In this document: one piece after another, positions 1-11,852 of the stretch
How the letters are laid out: each line of letters begins with the position of its first letter
Position numbering within the stretch: the first letter of the stretch is position 1
Assembly (NCBI RefSeq): GCF_000204055.1
Contig: NW_006768783.1
Coordinates: 434,001-498,000 of the forward strand
DNA from: Melampsora larici-populina 98AG31
Lineage: Eukaryota; Basidiomycota; Pucciniomycetes; Pucciniales; Melampsoraceae
Length of the DNA stretch: 64,000 bases
Direction: 5' to 3'
The notes under the pieces: model-generated
What the model was told of the DNA's origin: nothing
Seen by the model: only the letters and a program-made list of their open reading frames with translations
The model's database searches: none
Position numbers and translations under genes: made by a program

Positions 1-11
1 TGGCCTCACAC

Positions 12-3000
12 ATGGTCTTGGGTCTTCTTCCAGAACTGAAGTCCACGCGTCGCTTAGATGGTCCATTGAAGCGAGAGGGATTTGATTTCATTCAATTCGA
101 AGAGAGGTGTGATGTATTGTATGACGACTTGGTTGTAAAGAAAATCATCACTAGACGGACTGCACCGTTTTCATCAATCCGACCACACCAGAACTCTCAT
201 ACAAACGATCGCACCGCCCAAGCCCTCTTGCCGTCAGAATCATTTGACGAACGGAAACGACGCTTCCTCTGGAAACTTAACTCGTACCTTGATTCCATGG
301 GATTGTGTCATTACTGTAAAAAGCAATGTGGCAGTGAATACCGTCAATGCTCAGGTACCTTCTCGAAAGAGAAGATTGTGTTCTCACCTGGGTTTCAACC
401 TCCCCCTATACCTGCAAACTACCCTTCAGGCTATACTCCGCCCCGCGCTCGATTAGCGAACACGGCTGGTAGACCTACACAACCTCCTGCTGGCAGAGCA
501 CCTCGAACCACTGTCGCTGCGGTGACGTCACCTGAATATGATTCAACTACCATCGCGGCATATGAGGAAATTGATCAAGAGTTGCGAGAGATTGCGGAGA
601 GCGGAGTCGAGACGATTGGACCTAATGAAGACGGGTACGTGGATCAGCCTGAATCAAAGCCTGCGGTGATCCTGGAGCTGACTTATCTTGGAAAACCGGT
701 TCGGGCTCTGGCGGATGCAGGTTCTGAAACTAATTTGATTTCAGAGGGCTTGGTGGATCAACTTCAATTACGTCGCCGACAATTAGTGAAACCTACAATT
801 GTGGGATTAGCTATTGATTCAGGAAGTGAGGCTCCCATGCTCACTCAATTTACAACTGCGTCACTTCACCACACTCCTACTGGTTCAGAATTTGAAAGGG
901 TTTATATGAAGATTGGAAAATTGGGTACCTCATATGACATTATCCTGGGTGCTCCTTTTCTCGCACGTCATCAACTTTCCGTTTCCTGTGCTAAACAAGC
1001 TGTAATTAGTGAAACATCGGGCGCTATTATTCGAGATTATCGTTGTGAATTGAAATTGAAGAAAGAGTTTGAAGAGCGTTGCAAAGCAGACTTAGCGTCA
1101 CTGGTTGAGAAGAGAGAAACTGAACAATGGAGAGACTGGGAGAAATCACTCAAATCAAAGAATGAACCATTTCGGAGACCGACTGATACTTCATGGGAGG
1201 AGGTTGAGATTGCCATCTTACGTGAATACCAAGATGTCTTTCCAGCAGATATCCCTGCTATTTCAGAGGAGGCTGAGTGTAACGGTGACTTTGTTGATGG
1301 CACCTTCCCGGAGCGAATGCAAGATCCATCATCGACCATTCGACATAAGATTATTTTGACGGATCCCAAAGCGGTCATTAATGAACGTCAGTATCCTTAC
1401 CCGGCCAAATATATGGCAGCTTGGCGTAAATTACTGGACCAACATGTGGAAGCAGGACGTCTCCGTAAATCGACCAGCCAATACGCGTCTCCAAGCCTTA
1501 TTATTCCCAAGAAGGACCCTTCCGAACTTCCAAGGTGGGTATGTGACTACCGCACCTTGAATAGTGTGACCGTTAGGGACCGTTCACCCCTTCCAAAGGT
1601 GGACGAGTTGGTCAGGCTAGTGGCAACAGGAAAGGTTTTTTCTATATTAGATCAAACTAACGCATTTTTCCAAACACGGATGAGAGAAGCGGATATACCT
1701 CTGACGGCGGTGAAGACACCTTGGGGTCTTTATGAATGGTGTGTCATGCCAATGGGACTGACAAACGCACCAGCTACACCCCAGAGCCGGCTAGAAGAAG
1801 CCTTAGGAGATCTTGTCAATACGGTGTGTGTGGTATATCTGGACGACATTGTAGTCTTTTCATCATCTTTTGAGGAACACGAACTTCACGTCAAACTTGT
1901 ACTAGACCGTCTTCGAGCAGCCAATCTTTACTGCAGCAGCAAGAAGACAAAACTTTTTCGACGAGAGGTGAAATTTGTTGGGCATGTGATTTCCGCGGAT
2001 GGAGTTAGACCTGATGAGGAGAAGATTGAGAAGATTTGCTCTTGGCCATCCCCAAAGAATTCTAAGGGAGTTCGTAAGTTTTTGGGTACGGTACAATGGA
2101 TGAAAAAATTTGTGTCGGGATTGGAGAAATATGTTGGGAAGCTGACACCTTTGACGAGCAGCAAGTTAGACAAGAAGTTGTTCAATTGGGGAGAGAAGGA
2201 GGAATTAGCATTTCAAAACATCAAGCGTATTATGACCACTCTTCCTTGTTTAAAGAATATTGATTGTAACTCGCCGGATCCATTGTGGTTATTCACTGAT
2301 GCCAGCGGAACTGGTCTGGGGGCCGCCTTATTTCAAGGTATGGATTGGAAGGGGGCGAGTCCCATAGCTTACGAGTCGCGACAAATGACGACAGCTGAAC
2401 GCAACTACCCGGTCCACAAACAAGAATTACTAGCGGTCATCCATGCGCTGCAAAAATGGCGAATGCTTCTCCTTGGAATGAAGGTCAACGTCATGAGTGA
2501 CCATCATTCTCTTACTTATTTACTCAAGCAACGCTCCCTCAGTCGACGGCAAGCCAGGTGGCTAGAGCAACTAGCTGATTTCGACCTCAACTTTCAATAC
2601 ATTAAAGGGGAAGACAACTCAGTGGCTGACGCATTATCAAGGAAAGATTCTGAGGAGTTTCAGACGGGAGTTGAAACCATTGCTGCGCTAACGGTTTCAC
2701 ACGCGTGCTTGTCGTCGGGTTTTAAGAGAGAGGTAATCAAAGGCTATGCAACGGACAAATTCTGTCAAGCTGTACGGGACGGTATGCCTCTACGAGATGA
2801 TTGCTACGAAGACGAAGGATTACTCTTCATCAACGGACGACTTTTGGTCCCGGCTTCAACCAACCTTCGAGCTGATCTGATTGGTGAGGCTCATAGACGC
2901 GTAGGTCATTTGGGTCCACTCAAGACGTCAGCTGCACTCCGAGCAGATTTCTTTTGGCCAAAAATGGCAAGAGACGTAGAGATTCGACTTCGAGCTTGCG

Positions 3001-3950
3001 AGACCTGCCAACGCACAAAGGCCCGAACTACACTTCCCAATGGACGGATGAGGACGCCGGAGATCCCGTTGAAACCGCTGTCAGATGTAGCAATTGATTT
3101 CATAGGTCCACTGCCAAAGATCAACTCGTACGACATGCTACTGACCTGTACTTGCCGATTGTCAGGATTCACAAAACTGATCCCAACAAACCAAGCTGAT
3201 ACAGCGGAGAAGATTGCTTCTCGCTTCTTTGGCGCGTGGATAGGTACTTTTGGCGCCCCTGCCTCAATCATCAGCGACCGTGACAAGACCTGGGCTTCCA
3301 AATTTTGGAAGTCATTGATGGAACGATTGAATGTCTCATTTCACCGATCAGCGGCGTACCACCCTCAAGCAGATGGTAGGAGCGAACGTACTAACAAGAC
3401 CGTCGGCCAGGTATTGCGAACTTTCACGGCAAAGCGTCAAACAAAGTGGCTGGAAGCCCTGCCGGCGGTAGAGTTTGCCATCAATGGCGCAGTCAACGTT
3501 GCCACCGGTATGTCTCCCTTCGAATTGATCTTTGGACGACCACCGAAGTCCTTTCCGACCACCGAGACGCATGAAGACGCGCCTGCAACGTTGGAGTCTT
3601 GGCTTCGTCAACGCGAGGGTTCCTGGGCTCAGGTCCGTGATAATCTCTGGGCCAGTCGAGTACAACAGGCACTATATCACAACAAGCGACATACCAACGT
3701 CACCTTCAACGTGGATGACTGGGTTCTCTTAGATTCTGGAGATTGGCGAGGTAGACATTCAGGAGGGGTTGATAAACTTAAGGAGCGTTACGAAGGCCCT
3801 TACAAGATCCTTGAAACATTCAACAATGGTCAGAGTGTCCGCATTGACTTACCTTCCGGAGACAAACGCCATAATGTCATGAATATTTCAAAACTCAAGC
3901 CTTTTGTGGAATTGGAGGAGGGAGCGCCTGAGTCAATGGACCAAAAGTAA
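12..3950 (+). CDS. Gag-Pol polyprotein of Ty3/gypsy element (5' partial)
   Basis: This 1312-codon frame encodes the enzymes of a Ty3/gypsy element. Domains in order: a cysteine cluster CHYCKKQC near residue 98 (a poor match to a zinc knuckle); retropepsin-like protease with ALADAGSETN near 231; reverse transcriptase with YLDD near 608; RNase H with FTDASGTGLGAAL near 760 and DALSR at its end; an integrase zinc finger (HRRVGH ... CETC, about 959-995); and an integrase core with acidic residues in DVAIDFIGPL, ISDRDKTW and GRSERTNK (about 1025-1125). No chromodomain follows; the protein ends soon after the integrase GPY-like region. The frame is uninterrupted, so pol may be functional. The ATG at 12 is only the first in the window, since the frame is open upstream. 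Confidence 0.9.
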   Translation: MVLGLLPELKSTRRLDGPLKREGFDFIQFEERCDVLYDDLVVKKIITRRTAPFSSIRPHQNSHTNDRTAQALLPSESFDERKRRFLWKLNSYLDSMGLCHYCKKQCGSEYRQCSGTFSKEKIVFSPGFQPPPIPANYPSGYTPPRARLANTAGRPTQPPAGRAPRTTVAAVTSPEYDSTTIAAYEEIDQELREIAESGVETIGPNEDGYVDQPESKPAVILELTYLGKPVRALADAGSETNLISEGLVDQLQLRRRQLVKPTIVGLAIDSGSEAPMLTQFTTASLHHTPTGSEFERVYMKIGKLGTSYDIILGAPFLARHQLSVSCAKQAVISETSGAIIRDYRCELKLKKEFEERCKADLASLVEKRETEQWRDWEKSLKSKNEPFRRPTDTSWEEVEIAILREYQDVFPADIPAISEEAECNGDFVDGTFPERMQDPSSTIRHKIILTDPKAVINERQYPYPAKYMAAWRKLLDQHVEAGRLRKSTSQYASPSLIIPKKDPSELPRWVCDYRTLNSVTVRDRSPLPKVDELVRLVATGKVFSILDQTNAFFQTRMREADIPLTAVKTPWGLYEWCVMPMGLTNAPATPQSRLEEALGDLVNTVCVVYLDDIVVFSSSFEEHELHVKLVLDRLRAANLYCSSKKTKLFRREVKFVGHVISADGVRPDEEKIEKICSWPSPKNSKGVRKFLGTVQWMKKFVSGLEKYVGKLTPLTSSKLDKKLFNWGEKEELAFQNIKRIMTTLPCLKNIDCNSPDPLWLFTDASGTGLGAALFQGMDWKGASPIAYESRQMTTAERNYPVHKQELLAVIHALQKWRMLLLGMKVNVMSDHHSLTYLLKQRSLSRRQARWLEQLADFDLNFQYIKGEDNSVADALSRKDSEEFQTGVETIAALTVSHACLSSGFKREVIKGYATDKFCQAVRDGMPLRDDCYEDEGLLFINGRLLVPASTNLRADLIGEAHRRVGHLGPLKTSAALRADFFWPKMARDVEIRLRACETCQRTKARTTLPNGRMRTPEIPLKPLSDVAIDFIGPLPKINSYDMLLTCTCRLSGFTKLIPTNQADTAEKIASRFFGAWIGTFGAPASIISDRDKTWASKFWKSLMERLNVSFHRSAAYHPQADGRSERTNKTVGQVLRTFTAKRQTKWLEALPAVEFAINGAVNVATGMSPFELIFGRPPKSFPTTETHEDAPATLESWLRQREGSWAQVRDNLWASRVQQALYHNKRHTNVTFNVDDWVLLDSGDWRGRHSGGVDKLKERYEGPYKILETFNNGQSVRIDLPSGDKRHNVMNISKLKPFVELEEGAPESMDQK

Positions 3951-4368
3951 GTTCCTCTCCTCAGTATGCACCGCCGGCTTGCTGCACATCTTTCGAAAAG
4001 CATTACCTCGGCCACACTGTGAGCACCTCTGGGGTTCCGTATTCCATTTTCAACAGTTCCAAGGACCAACACGGGCACTTCAATTGCGAGACGGGACAAC
4101 ATTCAATTTCATTCATTTTCTTCCTTTTTTTTATTATTATTATTTCAATTATTTCTATTTTATATATATATCTTTTTCTTTCTCTTTATTTCTCATTTTT
4201 TTTCTTTTCTCATTCTCACGGATTACTTGATTCACATCACGACACGTTACTATGGCCACTGGATTTTATTTTATCTTATTTTAATTCATTTCTTTTATTT
4301 CTTTTAATTTTACTTTTGACTTTGACTTCTTGTCTCCTTCTCAAGTCTTTTTCATAGGGGGGGAGAAT

Positions 4369-4765
4369 GTAATGATACGCGCATCATTACAAACATATTA
4401 CACTTACTATAAACATATACATAACTTAGGTACTTAATCTGTAGACTTAACATTATCCTTTTCCTTCACTCGACGCTCCACGTTGTACTGACTCCTTAGG
4501 GAACTAGAACTGATTTCTACTTCTATACCTTTGGAGTCAGGTGAGCTATCATTATATTTCTTTACCTTCTATTACTTCATTTCATTACTCCTTTGTACAT
4601 TCCTTGAGGGAACTAGAACTGATTTCTACTTCTATACCTTTGGAGTCAGGTTGAATAATAATCAGATACTTGGGTTCTAGAAGCTTCAAGTCCACTCAGT
4701 GGCAAATTGACCCGTTCCCTCCGAGAGAAACTTATCTTCAAGTGAGGACAACATCAGTCCTTTAC
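4369..4765 (+). repeat. 3' LTR of the first Ty3/gypsy element (end approximate)
   Basis: Starts directly after the polypurine tract with TGTAATGAT and carries the inverted copy ATCATTACA within its first 24 bases. Inside, a 45-bp direct repeat occurs at 4498-4542 and 4607-4651 (109-bp period) with only trivial change, probably a duplicated promoter or processing element. The right limit is estimated from a terminal ACA and is uncertain. Confidence 0.6.
4498..4651. repeat. 45-bp direct repeat inside the LTR
   Basis: Two copies of a 45-bp block starting AGGGAACTAGAACTGATTTC and ending GGAGTCAGGT lie at 4498-4542 and 4607-4651. They are separated by T-rich sequence. Confidence 0.85.
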
Positions 4766-4769
4766 AGCA

Positions 4770-5087
4770 GGCCAGCTTGGCCGCGACGCCTCTTGGTCGA
4801 AGGCTAAGGAGAGGGCGACCCCAACCAGTGTCGACCGGGCCAGGACGATGAGGTAGGGCAAGGGCTGCCAGTGTAGACGGGTCTGGGGCAGTGCGGAAGA
4901 GCAGAGGCTGAGGCAACGTGCCAGTGGGCGGCTGGCCGCCCGATTCCTCGTTTGATTTAAAAACACGTAAATCATTTGAAAATTTTGAACTAGCTGAACT
5001 TTTTGAATCATCTACATCGTCTGAATCTTCATCTGAAACATCATTAAGATTTGTTTGATCTATATCAGTTAAATCTTCTGAGTTTAT
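4770..5087. other. Non-coding stretch between LTR and MULE gene
   Basis: GC-rich up to about 4945, then AT-rich. No convincing gene. Overlapping frames on the minus strand are proline/leucine-rich and look like composition artefacts. It may hold the 3' terminal region of the MULE element, but no terminal inverted repeat could be paired. Confidence 0.4.
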
Positions 5088-8000
5088 TTAAATTATTGAA
5101 TTTTTAACATCATCTGAATCATTTGAAACATCATCACCATCTTCTTCTTCTTCTGAATATCCATCATCTTCATCAGTTGAATATTTAACAGCACACTTTG
5201 ATTTATCATGACCTAATTCTCCACAGTTACCACATTTCATTTTCCTCTTCCTTTCTTCTTTTTCAACGTGTTCAAACCTTGAAGGATCCCTCTTGAGTTT
5301 TTTATTTTTAGCGCCTTTAGGTCTTCCTTTATTTTTGGGTTTTTCTGATTTAGAAGGAGGTTGAACAGGAACTAAAACATATCTACCGCTGATTAACTTC
5401 TTCAAATCTGATTCAAATTTAGCTAAATAACTTTCATCTTGAAGTTTAATCTTTTCTAAATGTGATTCAATTTTAGCTCTGATTTCTTGAAGATCTCTAG
5501 GTGCATACTCAGTAAATAAATGCCACTGCTGATCAAACTCTTCAATAGGAATTGGTTGTTCTACAAGTCCTAAATACGTACTAATTTGATGAGCACATGG
5601 TATACCCCAAGTGGGGGTGAAATTCGAGTTGCAAGGTGGAAGTGAAAGTGAATCTGAATTTAAAATTAATTTGAGTTGATCATTTGCTTTCTTAATAGCA
5701 AATTGAGAAATTTTACCGTGAAGATTGTCAAAAATAGAATGAAATTTGTTGAGTTTTTTGGATTTTTGATGACAGATTGAGCCAATAATTTCATTATATC
5801 GAATGTCCAGTGTGTTTTGAAAATGCTTCACCGTTGAATATAAGTCATGTTTAGTACTTTCTAAATCTTTTTTGATGGTAGAATGAGTTCCTTCAGTTTT
5901 ACTAGTTGTACCGGTTCCAAAATGTTTGAGTTTACTTGTAAAAAGGGAAACAAATTTGCGCTCTTGAGAATACCATTCCTTTTCTATATAGTTGAGAAGA
6001 TCCTGAGCGTGATTTTCAATTAAGTAATTTTTAATAAGATCTTTTGAGTTGTTATAATCTAAATTTGTTTGAGAAGAACAAAAGGAATTCCATAATTTAA
6101 GAAAATGATTTTCATTGATCTTTGATGATTTAGATTTGATATGACTTTGAATATTCTTGTTGATATGCCACAGACAGAGGATATGGTCAGCATCAGGAAA
6201 ATGATTTGAATACTGTTAATCAACGCTATTTCACTATCAGTAGCAAATAACCTAGGTGAAAGTTCAGGATCACAACCTTCAAATAAAAGTTTAAATTGAT
6301 ATAAAGCCCATTCGTAAGTAGGTTGAGTTTTGTCCATCATAAAACAAAAAGCCGCAGAGAAAGGTTTGTTAATTGAAGTAGTTCCCACAAAATGAAGACA
6401 TGGTAATTCACAATCATTAGTTTTATAAGTGGCGTCTACTCCGTAAACGTGAGGGAATCGTAAAGCTAATTTGATTGAGTTAGGATGAGCACAGAATAAA
6501 GATAATAATTTTCCGTTATTGTCGTTATGAACATGCTAATTCCATTTATTCTTGATGAAGAAATCTAACAAGGCGGTAATAGGATCCCTTCCATTTAATT
6601 CTTGAGCTCGAAATTTCTGTCTTGCATTATAAATGTCTTTCATGATAGGATTGAAACCAGGATTCTTGTCAAGAGACGTCATAATGTGGCGAGGTTTGAT
6701 TGAAGATCTACTTAATTTTTGAGCCAACATGATCTGAATTAAATCTAATCTTCTATATATTGAAAGTTCATTAGGAGATTGAAAAGGTTCATGATTGTGA
6801 GATAAATGATTAAGGAATTGTCCAGTACTACTATTCCTGACTTGATCTAAAACCCAATCACCAGTTTTCTTATTTTGTTTAATAACAGCCTTCCACTGAC
6901 ATCCGGTTTTCTTAGTTGAAGTAATTCGTTGAGTAGCTTTGCTTTTTCTAGGATTACCACGATGACAGTGAAAATGAATTGTTTTATGGCATCCACGGTT
7001 ATTTTTTGAAGAAGTTACGGATATTCCATATCCACCATTTAAAGATACAGAGTAAAGGTATTGCTTTGCCACCTTATCACTTCTAAAAAGTTTACCCCAC
7101 CGTGGATCTTTGAGATTTAAACTTAAATCATTAACTATGTGAATAATAAGATTGATATTAATGAGAATGAATAATAATAAGAACAATTAATAATAAGAAT
7201 GAATAATAATAATGAATAAGAAGGATGAATAATCAGTATTAATTCGAAAAAAATTGCATCAAATTTCGAAATTAATTAAAGAAAATCACTCACCATTTGC
7301 AATTATAGGCCAGTCTGCATCCACAGCAGAACACGCCACGTGGATATCTGGAAGATCTGTTGAATAAAGAACCAAAAAAAAAATAGATGGATCAACAACC
7401 AAAAACGTGAAAAAAAGAAAATTTCGAAAAAAAAAAAAAAATCGAAAATATAATCAAATACCTTTGAGCTTGATGTCTCCTTCAGCTCCAGCTTCATCTG
7501 GAAGATTATGAAGAGCTTCTACATGTTTTTGAAATTCTAAAACACGTAGAAAAACACATATTAATATGAAGAATTATGAATCATGTAAAAAAAAATATAA
7601 AAATTGAAACTCACCTTCACTGAATTTATCATCTTCAAAAGCTTTATTTTTTTTGTTGAAAGGATCTTTAATAATGTATTGCTTATTAATATAAATAAAG
7701 TCATCATTGTTTCCATCATCTGTTGAACCTTCTGCGTCTAAATCTGAATCTAAATCCATTTCATGATCTACGTGCTTTGAATCCAAATCCATTTCATCTC
7801 CGTGATTTAAATCTAATTGAACTTTGGAAAAGGGAGAAGGTTTTTGAGGTGGAAGTGATAAGGGAGCAGTTTGAAATGAATTTGAATTTGAAACAGAATG
7901 GGAAGTTCTTTTGGAAGGTGGAGTTGTCAAAACTACATTCTGATTAAAATCCGTATGAAACTTTTGATTATCTTCATTCAAATTCATTTCACTGTCAGGT

Positions 8001-8767
8001 AATTGTTGAATGGAAATATTCTGATTCATCTGATTATTTGACTGAATTGGATGAGTGAAATTGTTGAGATTTGGATTTAAATCATTCATCTGATTATTAT
8101 TACTATTTGATTTGTTATAACTGAAATTTGAATTAGAAGAAGTGATTAAATTTGAAGAATTTAAAAGGTTTTGATTGACGGAATTAAAATTTGGTTGAAC
8201 AGGATTATTCATCTTTGATTGATTGATCATATTCAAAAGAAGACCCAAAGTGTTATTATCAATTTGATTCATACTATTTTGATTTAAGGTATTTTGAGTT
8301 TGATTTAGTAAATTTAAATTACTATTATTGAATGAATGAGTGTTAAAGTTGGAATTATTATTGTTCAATAAAGTTTGAGTGTTGAAATCCGTGTTAATAA
8401 CACCATCATTAATATTCAATAAGCTACTTTGATTGTTCATTAAATTACTTTGATTCATCATTAAGGAACCTTGATGGTTTGATGGAATTTGTTGATTATT
8501 GTTGAATAAATGATTATTATGATTATTGAACATCTGATTATTATTATTCATCATCATATGATTATTATTATTCATCATATTATTCATATTATTCATCATT
8601 TGATTACTGAAGTTTCGATTTAAATTGTTGTTTATATTATTCATTTGATCATGTTGTAAACTGTTGAAATTGTTGTTGTGATTATTCATCTGATTGGTAT
8701 TGTTGAAAGGTTTAAAATCACCCGTAGGGATTTGGTTGTTGTTGTTGTTGAAGTTGTTGTTTTTCAT
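5088..8767 (-). pseudogene. MULE (Mutator-like) transposase gene with one stop and one frameshift
   Basis: A four-exon minus-strand gene can be built with canonical phase-1 GT-AG introns: 8767-7615, 7536-7462, 7356-7294, and 7134 to the stop at 5088. The N-terminus is extremely Asn-rich (exon 1). Exon 4 has a FAR1/WRKY-GCM1-like zinc domain (FHCHRG, CQWKAV, SHNHEP). The MULE DDE core follows with GVDATYKTN, FATDSEIALIN, CLWHINKN and TSKTEGTHS, so all three acidic residues are visible. The C-terminus has a CCHC knuckle (CGNCGELGHDKSKC) and an acidic tail. Two lesions break it: an in-frame TAG at 6536-6538 just before the core, and a one-base deletion in the TTAACAG context near 6213-6220. Such transposases bind terminal repeats and cut and paste the element. 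With only two lesions it is a recent pseudogene, or intact if the lesions are assembly errors. Confidence 0.85.
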
Positions 8768-8923
8768 TTTAATTTGATGTGAAGAGTGAAAACCTGGCGT
8801 GACTAGCTTTAAAACTGAGAAGTTGATGATTTTTTGAAGGGTGGAGGGTTGAAAAAGTTCAAAGTCCGTGTTCTAGAGTGGAAAAGGGGGGAAAGGAGCC
8901 AAGGGGCCTCTATATCAGTGGAT

Positions 8924-8957
8924 GTGTACGTGAAGTTTGACCAAACTTCCACGTACA
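8924..8957. repeat. Hairpin next to MULE 5' end
   Basis: GTGTACGTG-AAGTTTG is followed four bases later by its inverted copy CAAACTT-C-CACGTACAC. It lies at the border between the MULE 5' region and the TGTAGGCG array, so it may be part of a terminal structure. Confidence 0.6.
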
Positions 8958-8965
8958 CACACGTG

Positions 8966-9530
8966 TAGGCCCGTTCCCACGCGTCTGAACAGCTGTAGGC
9001 GCGCAGAAATGACGCCTACATGGCTGTATTAGGAAAGTGGGCGCTTTTTTCCCACGCCTACATGCCAGAAAATCCATGTAGGCGCACAGAAATTACGCCT
9101 ACATCCCCTTTTTGCAATGTAGGCGTAATTTCCGTGCGCCTACATGGATTTTCCTGCATGTAGGCGTGGTATTCACCCGCCTACATGTCAAATCTTAAAT
9201 GTAGGCGCTCAGAAATTGCGCCTACATGCAAAAAAAGGGATGTAGGCGTAAAATTCAAGCGCCTACATATGTAGGCGCACCCAAATTACGCCTACAGTCG
9301 AAAAAATAAAATGTAGGTGTAATTTCCGTGCGCCCACATATGTAGGCGCTTCAAATTGACGCCTACATTTCATTTTTGGAATGTAGGCGTATACAAATGA
9401 CACCTACATTGGTTTTCCAGCCTGTAGGCGTCATTTGAAAAGGGAAAAAGCGCCTACAGGCTGTATGTAGGCGCTTTTTCGTGGGAAAAAGGCATGTAGG
9501 CGCTGTTTTGGCAGCGCCTACATGGATTTT
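8966..9530. repeat. Dense array of TGTAGGCG / CGCCTACA palindromic words
   Basis: About two dozen copies of TGTAGGCG or its complement CGCCTACA lie within about 560 bp. Most form short hairpins with 8-11 bases between arms, for example TGTAGGCG-CACAGAAATTA-CGCCTACA. Larger foldbacks are nested over these: a block of about 45 bases near 9065-9107 returns inverted near 9113-9165. No coding frame. It sits between the start of the MULE transposase gene and F-box gene 1, whose start is only about 85 bp away. Confidence 0.9.
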
Positions 9531-9613
9531 GTGTGGGCTGCAAATAGCAACGGCCTATAATTAATTCAGTCGTCTACCCTCCAGATTGCAGACCAGTAAC
9601 TATATCAAAAGCA

Positions 9614-10957
9614 ATGGCTGTGTCCCTCCATCTCCCAGTAGAAGTCGTGGAATGTATTGTAGCTCACTTATGTGATGTGCTCCCAAAACTACGAGGTAAT
9701 CCTTTTAACAGCGGTGATGAGTCTTTGTTGCAACATCAATCAATTATAACGTTGCTTCGCTTGAGATATTTGTCCAGGTCATGGGCTGTTGCAATTCCTC
9801 CGTTTGTTTATAGAAGTTTATTTTTGAGAACACCTTGGGTCAATCGCTATGTGGTGAAGATGTGGGAGAACAGCTACACTATATCAAATATCTCCAACTT
9901 ACGTCATCTATGTCTAGAACAAGTCATGTATATTCCTTCCTTGAACGACGACAATGTGTATGGAAGCTTACCGGACGAATGTCGAGATGAACTCGAGTAC
10001 GAATACGCAAAGTGGGATTCAAACTCAGTCTTTATGCCGGACGTAGCAAGCATCATCAGTTTATGTGGTTCTCGCTTGGAAAATTTAAAACTCAAATTCA
10101 CTTACTCAGTGGGATTCTCGGACAGTTTCATAGTTGCAATGAAACAAATCAAAAACTTAAAACACTGATAATTGAAGGAACAAAACTCGGACACATTCGA
10201 AATGATTCGAAATCCATGATCAGTGTTTTAAACAACGCGAGGTATTTAGAATCATTATCTTTACGAGTTGCCAATTTAGATTGTCTGGACGTTGACGTTG
10301 GGGCTTTGCCAAATTTGGTTCATTTCTGGATATCATGCCATCCAAACAACCTATTTGTGGTGCACGATTTCTGTGCAATCGCTGGGAAGACGATCAGGCT
10401 TTTAGAATACAAACCTTCAAAGGAGCTTGAAACTTGCGCTGGGATGATTTTGGAGTTGAGAGACACAGTTGAAGGACTCTTCTTTGATACAATTCCGCAC
10501 CACATACCACGCGATGTTGCTTTGATATCGTTTCCAAAGCTTCGGGTTGTGCGATGCATGTATATCACTCCTGGACAATTTCAACGCACATGGCTCGAAT
10601 GGCCAATTTTTCAAACTGTCAAAGTGTTAATCTCAGCTTATGCGGTAACGAAGGCGTATTGGTATTGGGTTTTGAACCAGCATGGAACCTTCAATAAATC
10701 ATCAAAATTAAAACATTTTGTGTTCATTACGTATACAGCAAAGATCATGGGGGATCCGATTTTGGAAAGGCTCTTTGAAGCGCGTGGAATAAAGTGTCAT
10801 TTTAGGGTGGACATGACTCACACTGATATACTGGTAGGTTTTCTTTCGTTGTCCTAATTATAATTGATAAGAAGTTGTGACCAAGTAACTACATACAAAA
10901 ACACAGAATTTCATCGATGAGCTGGATGATGAGTCGTGCAAGATAGAAGAAATTTAG
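9614..10957 (+). pseudogene. F-box/leucine-rich-like protein, paralog 1 (single frameshift)
   Basis: The product starts MAVSLHLPVEVVECIVAHL, an F-box-like N-terminal helix pattern, followed by leucine-rich segments. It is clearly paralogous to the genes at 11853 and 14314. Such proteins usually recruit substrates to SCF ubiquitin ligases; that role is inferred. The frame breaks at 10159-10163, where TTAAAACAC replaces an expected TTAAAAACAC (IKNLK-TLIIEG in paralogs), a one-base loss in an A-run. It then continues to 10833. A phase-0 intron (10834-10906) joins a 17-codon last exon ending at 10957. The lesion may be a real mutation or a homopolymer sequencing error. Confidence 0.75.
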
Positions 10958-11852
10958 TAGCGACGTACGTTAATCATTATATTATGATAGTAAGTCGTAT
11001 TTGAGACTACAACTGTGCTTCACAAATAATTCTGACATACTGTCTGCAGTAGACTCCTAGAATTGGTCAATCAAGGGACTGAGAATTTGTGAAGGTACGA
11101 AGTGGTCAAGAAGTGATTCTTATGTTTAATGTAGTGGTGAGAAAATTGGTTTTGGCGCGTGCACAAACAGCTTATATAGAATTAAAAGACCTGAATAAAT
11201 GTTGTTTCGTAAGGGAATGAAGTCACTTCATATTTTTCTTAGCATCATGTTGTCTATTAATAACTTTCCTTCTTATGTATGTTGCACAATGGGATCACAC
11301 CCTTGGTCGATATTCATCGCAATCAGCCTTAGAAATTTAAATAATTCCTTGTGACCTAAATGCCATTACTCTATGAGTTTCCTGAGATTTGATTGTGTTA
11401 GACAAAGTTACCACAGGCAACTAATTTGAATTTGCTTCGGCATATTCGGTAGGTGCCTGACGTACTTATGCAAAATATAGTTCTATCACATGAGAAATGG
11501 ACAAAGAATAGGTTTTGCAAGTTCTCAAATAGCTGGCCATGTGCTAAAACAAACACAATCAGAAGTGTATTGATATCAAGTTGTAATTTACAATTCCGCA
11601 TGTCAATGCAGCGATCTGCAATTTTCATCCAATCTGGCGATGTAACTTTCTTGCAGAGCGGATAGATCAATGGCCATGCTCAAATACGAGGATATTGAGG
11701 TTGGTTTGAAAATTGTGGGTGAATCCTCAACTTTGCGGATTCAACGAAGCGTACCCCATCGAGTTGTGTACTTAAGTTAAACTAAATGAAAATATATATT
11801 AGTCACAGTTAAGTCACTCTCATTGTCGGTTTGATGATTATCAGTAACCGAA
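10958..11852. other. Intergenic, no gene seen
   Basis: AT-rich sequence between F-box paralogs 1 and 2. Only short frames without recognisable domains. Confidence 0.5.

Larger units (their letters stand above)
1..4765 (+). mobile_element. Ty3/gypsy LTR retrotransposon, 3' part (5' end outside window)
   Basis: The pol reading frame (12-3950) is open to the window edge, so the 5' LTR and most of gag lie upstream. After pol comes a T-rich 3' untranslated stretch. A polypurine tract (G-run followed by GAGAA, about 4357-4368) then directly precedes an LTR start at 4369. The LTR opens with TGTAATGAT and, a few bases later, its inverted copy ATCATTACA. The LTR 3' end is not fixed; it is probably a terminal ACA near 4750-4765, because no second copy is visible for comparison. 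Confidence 0.85.

Noticed and set aside
4686..5011. Leucine/proline-rich minus-strand frames
   Set aside because: A GC-rich patch with overlapping open frames; no family features and no plausible start context.
8966..9530. CRISPR-like look of the TGTAGGCG array
   Set aside because: Words alternate in orientation, loops and spacers vary and recur, and the genome is eukaryotic with introns and retrotransposons.
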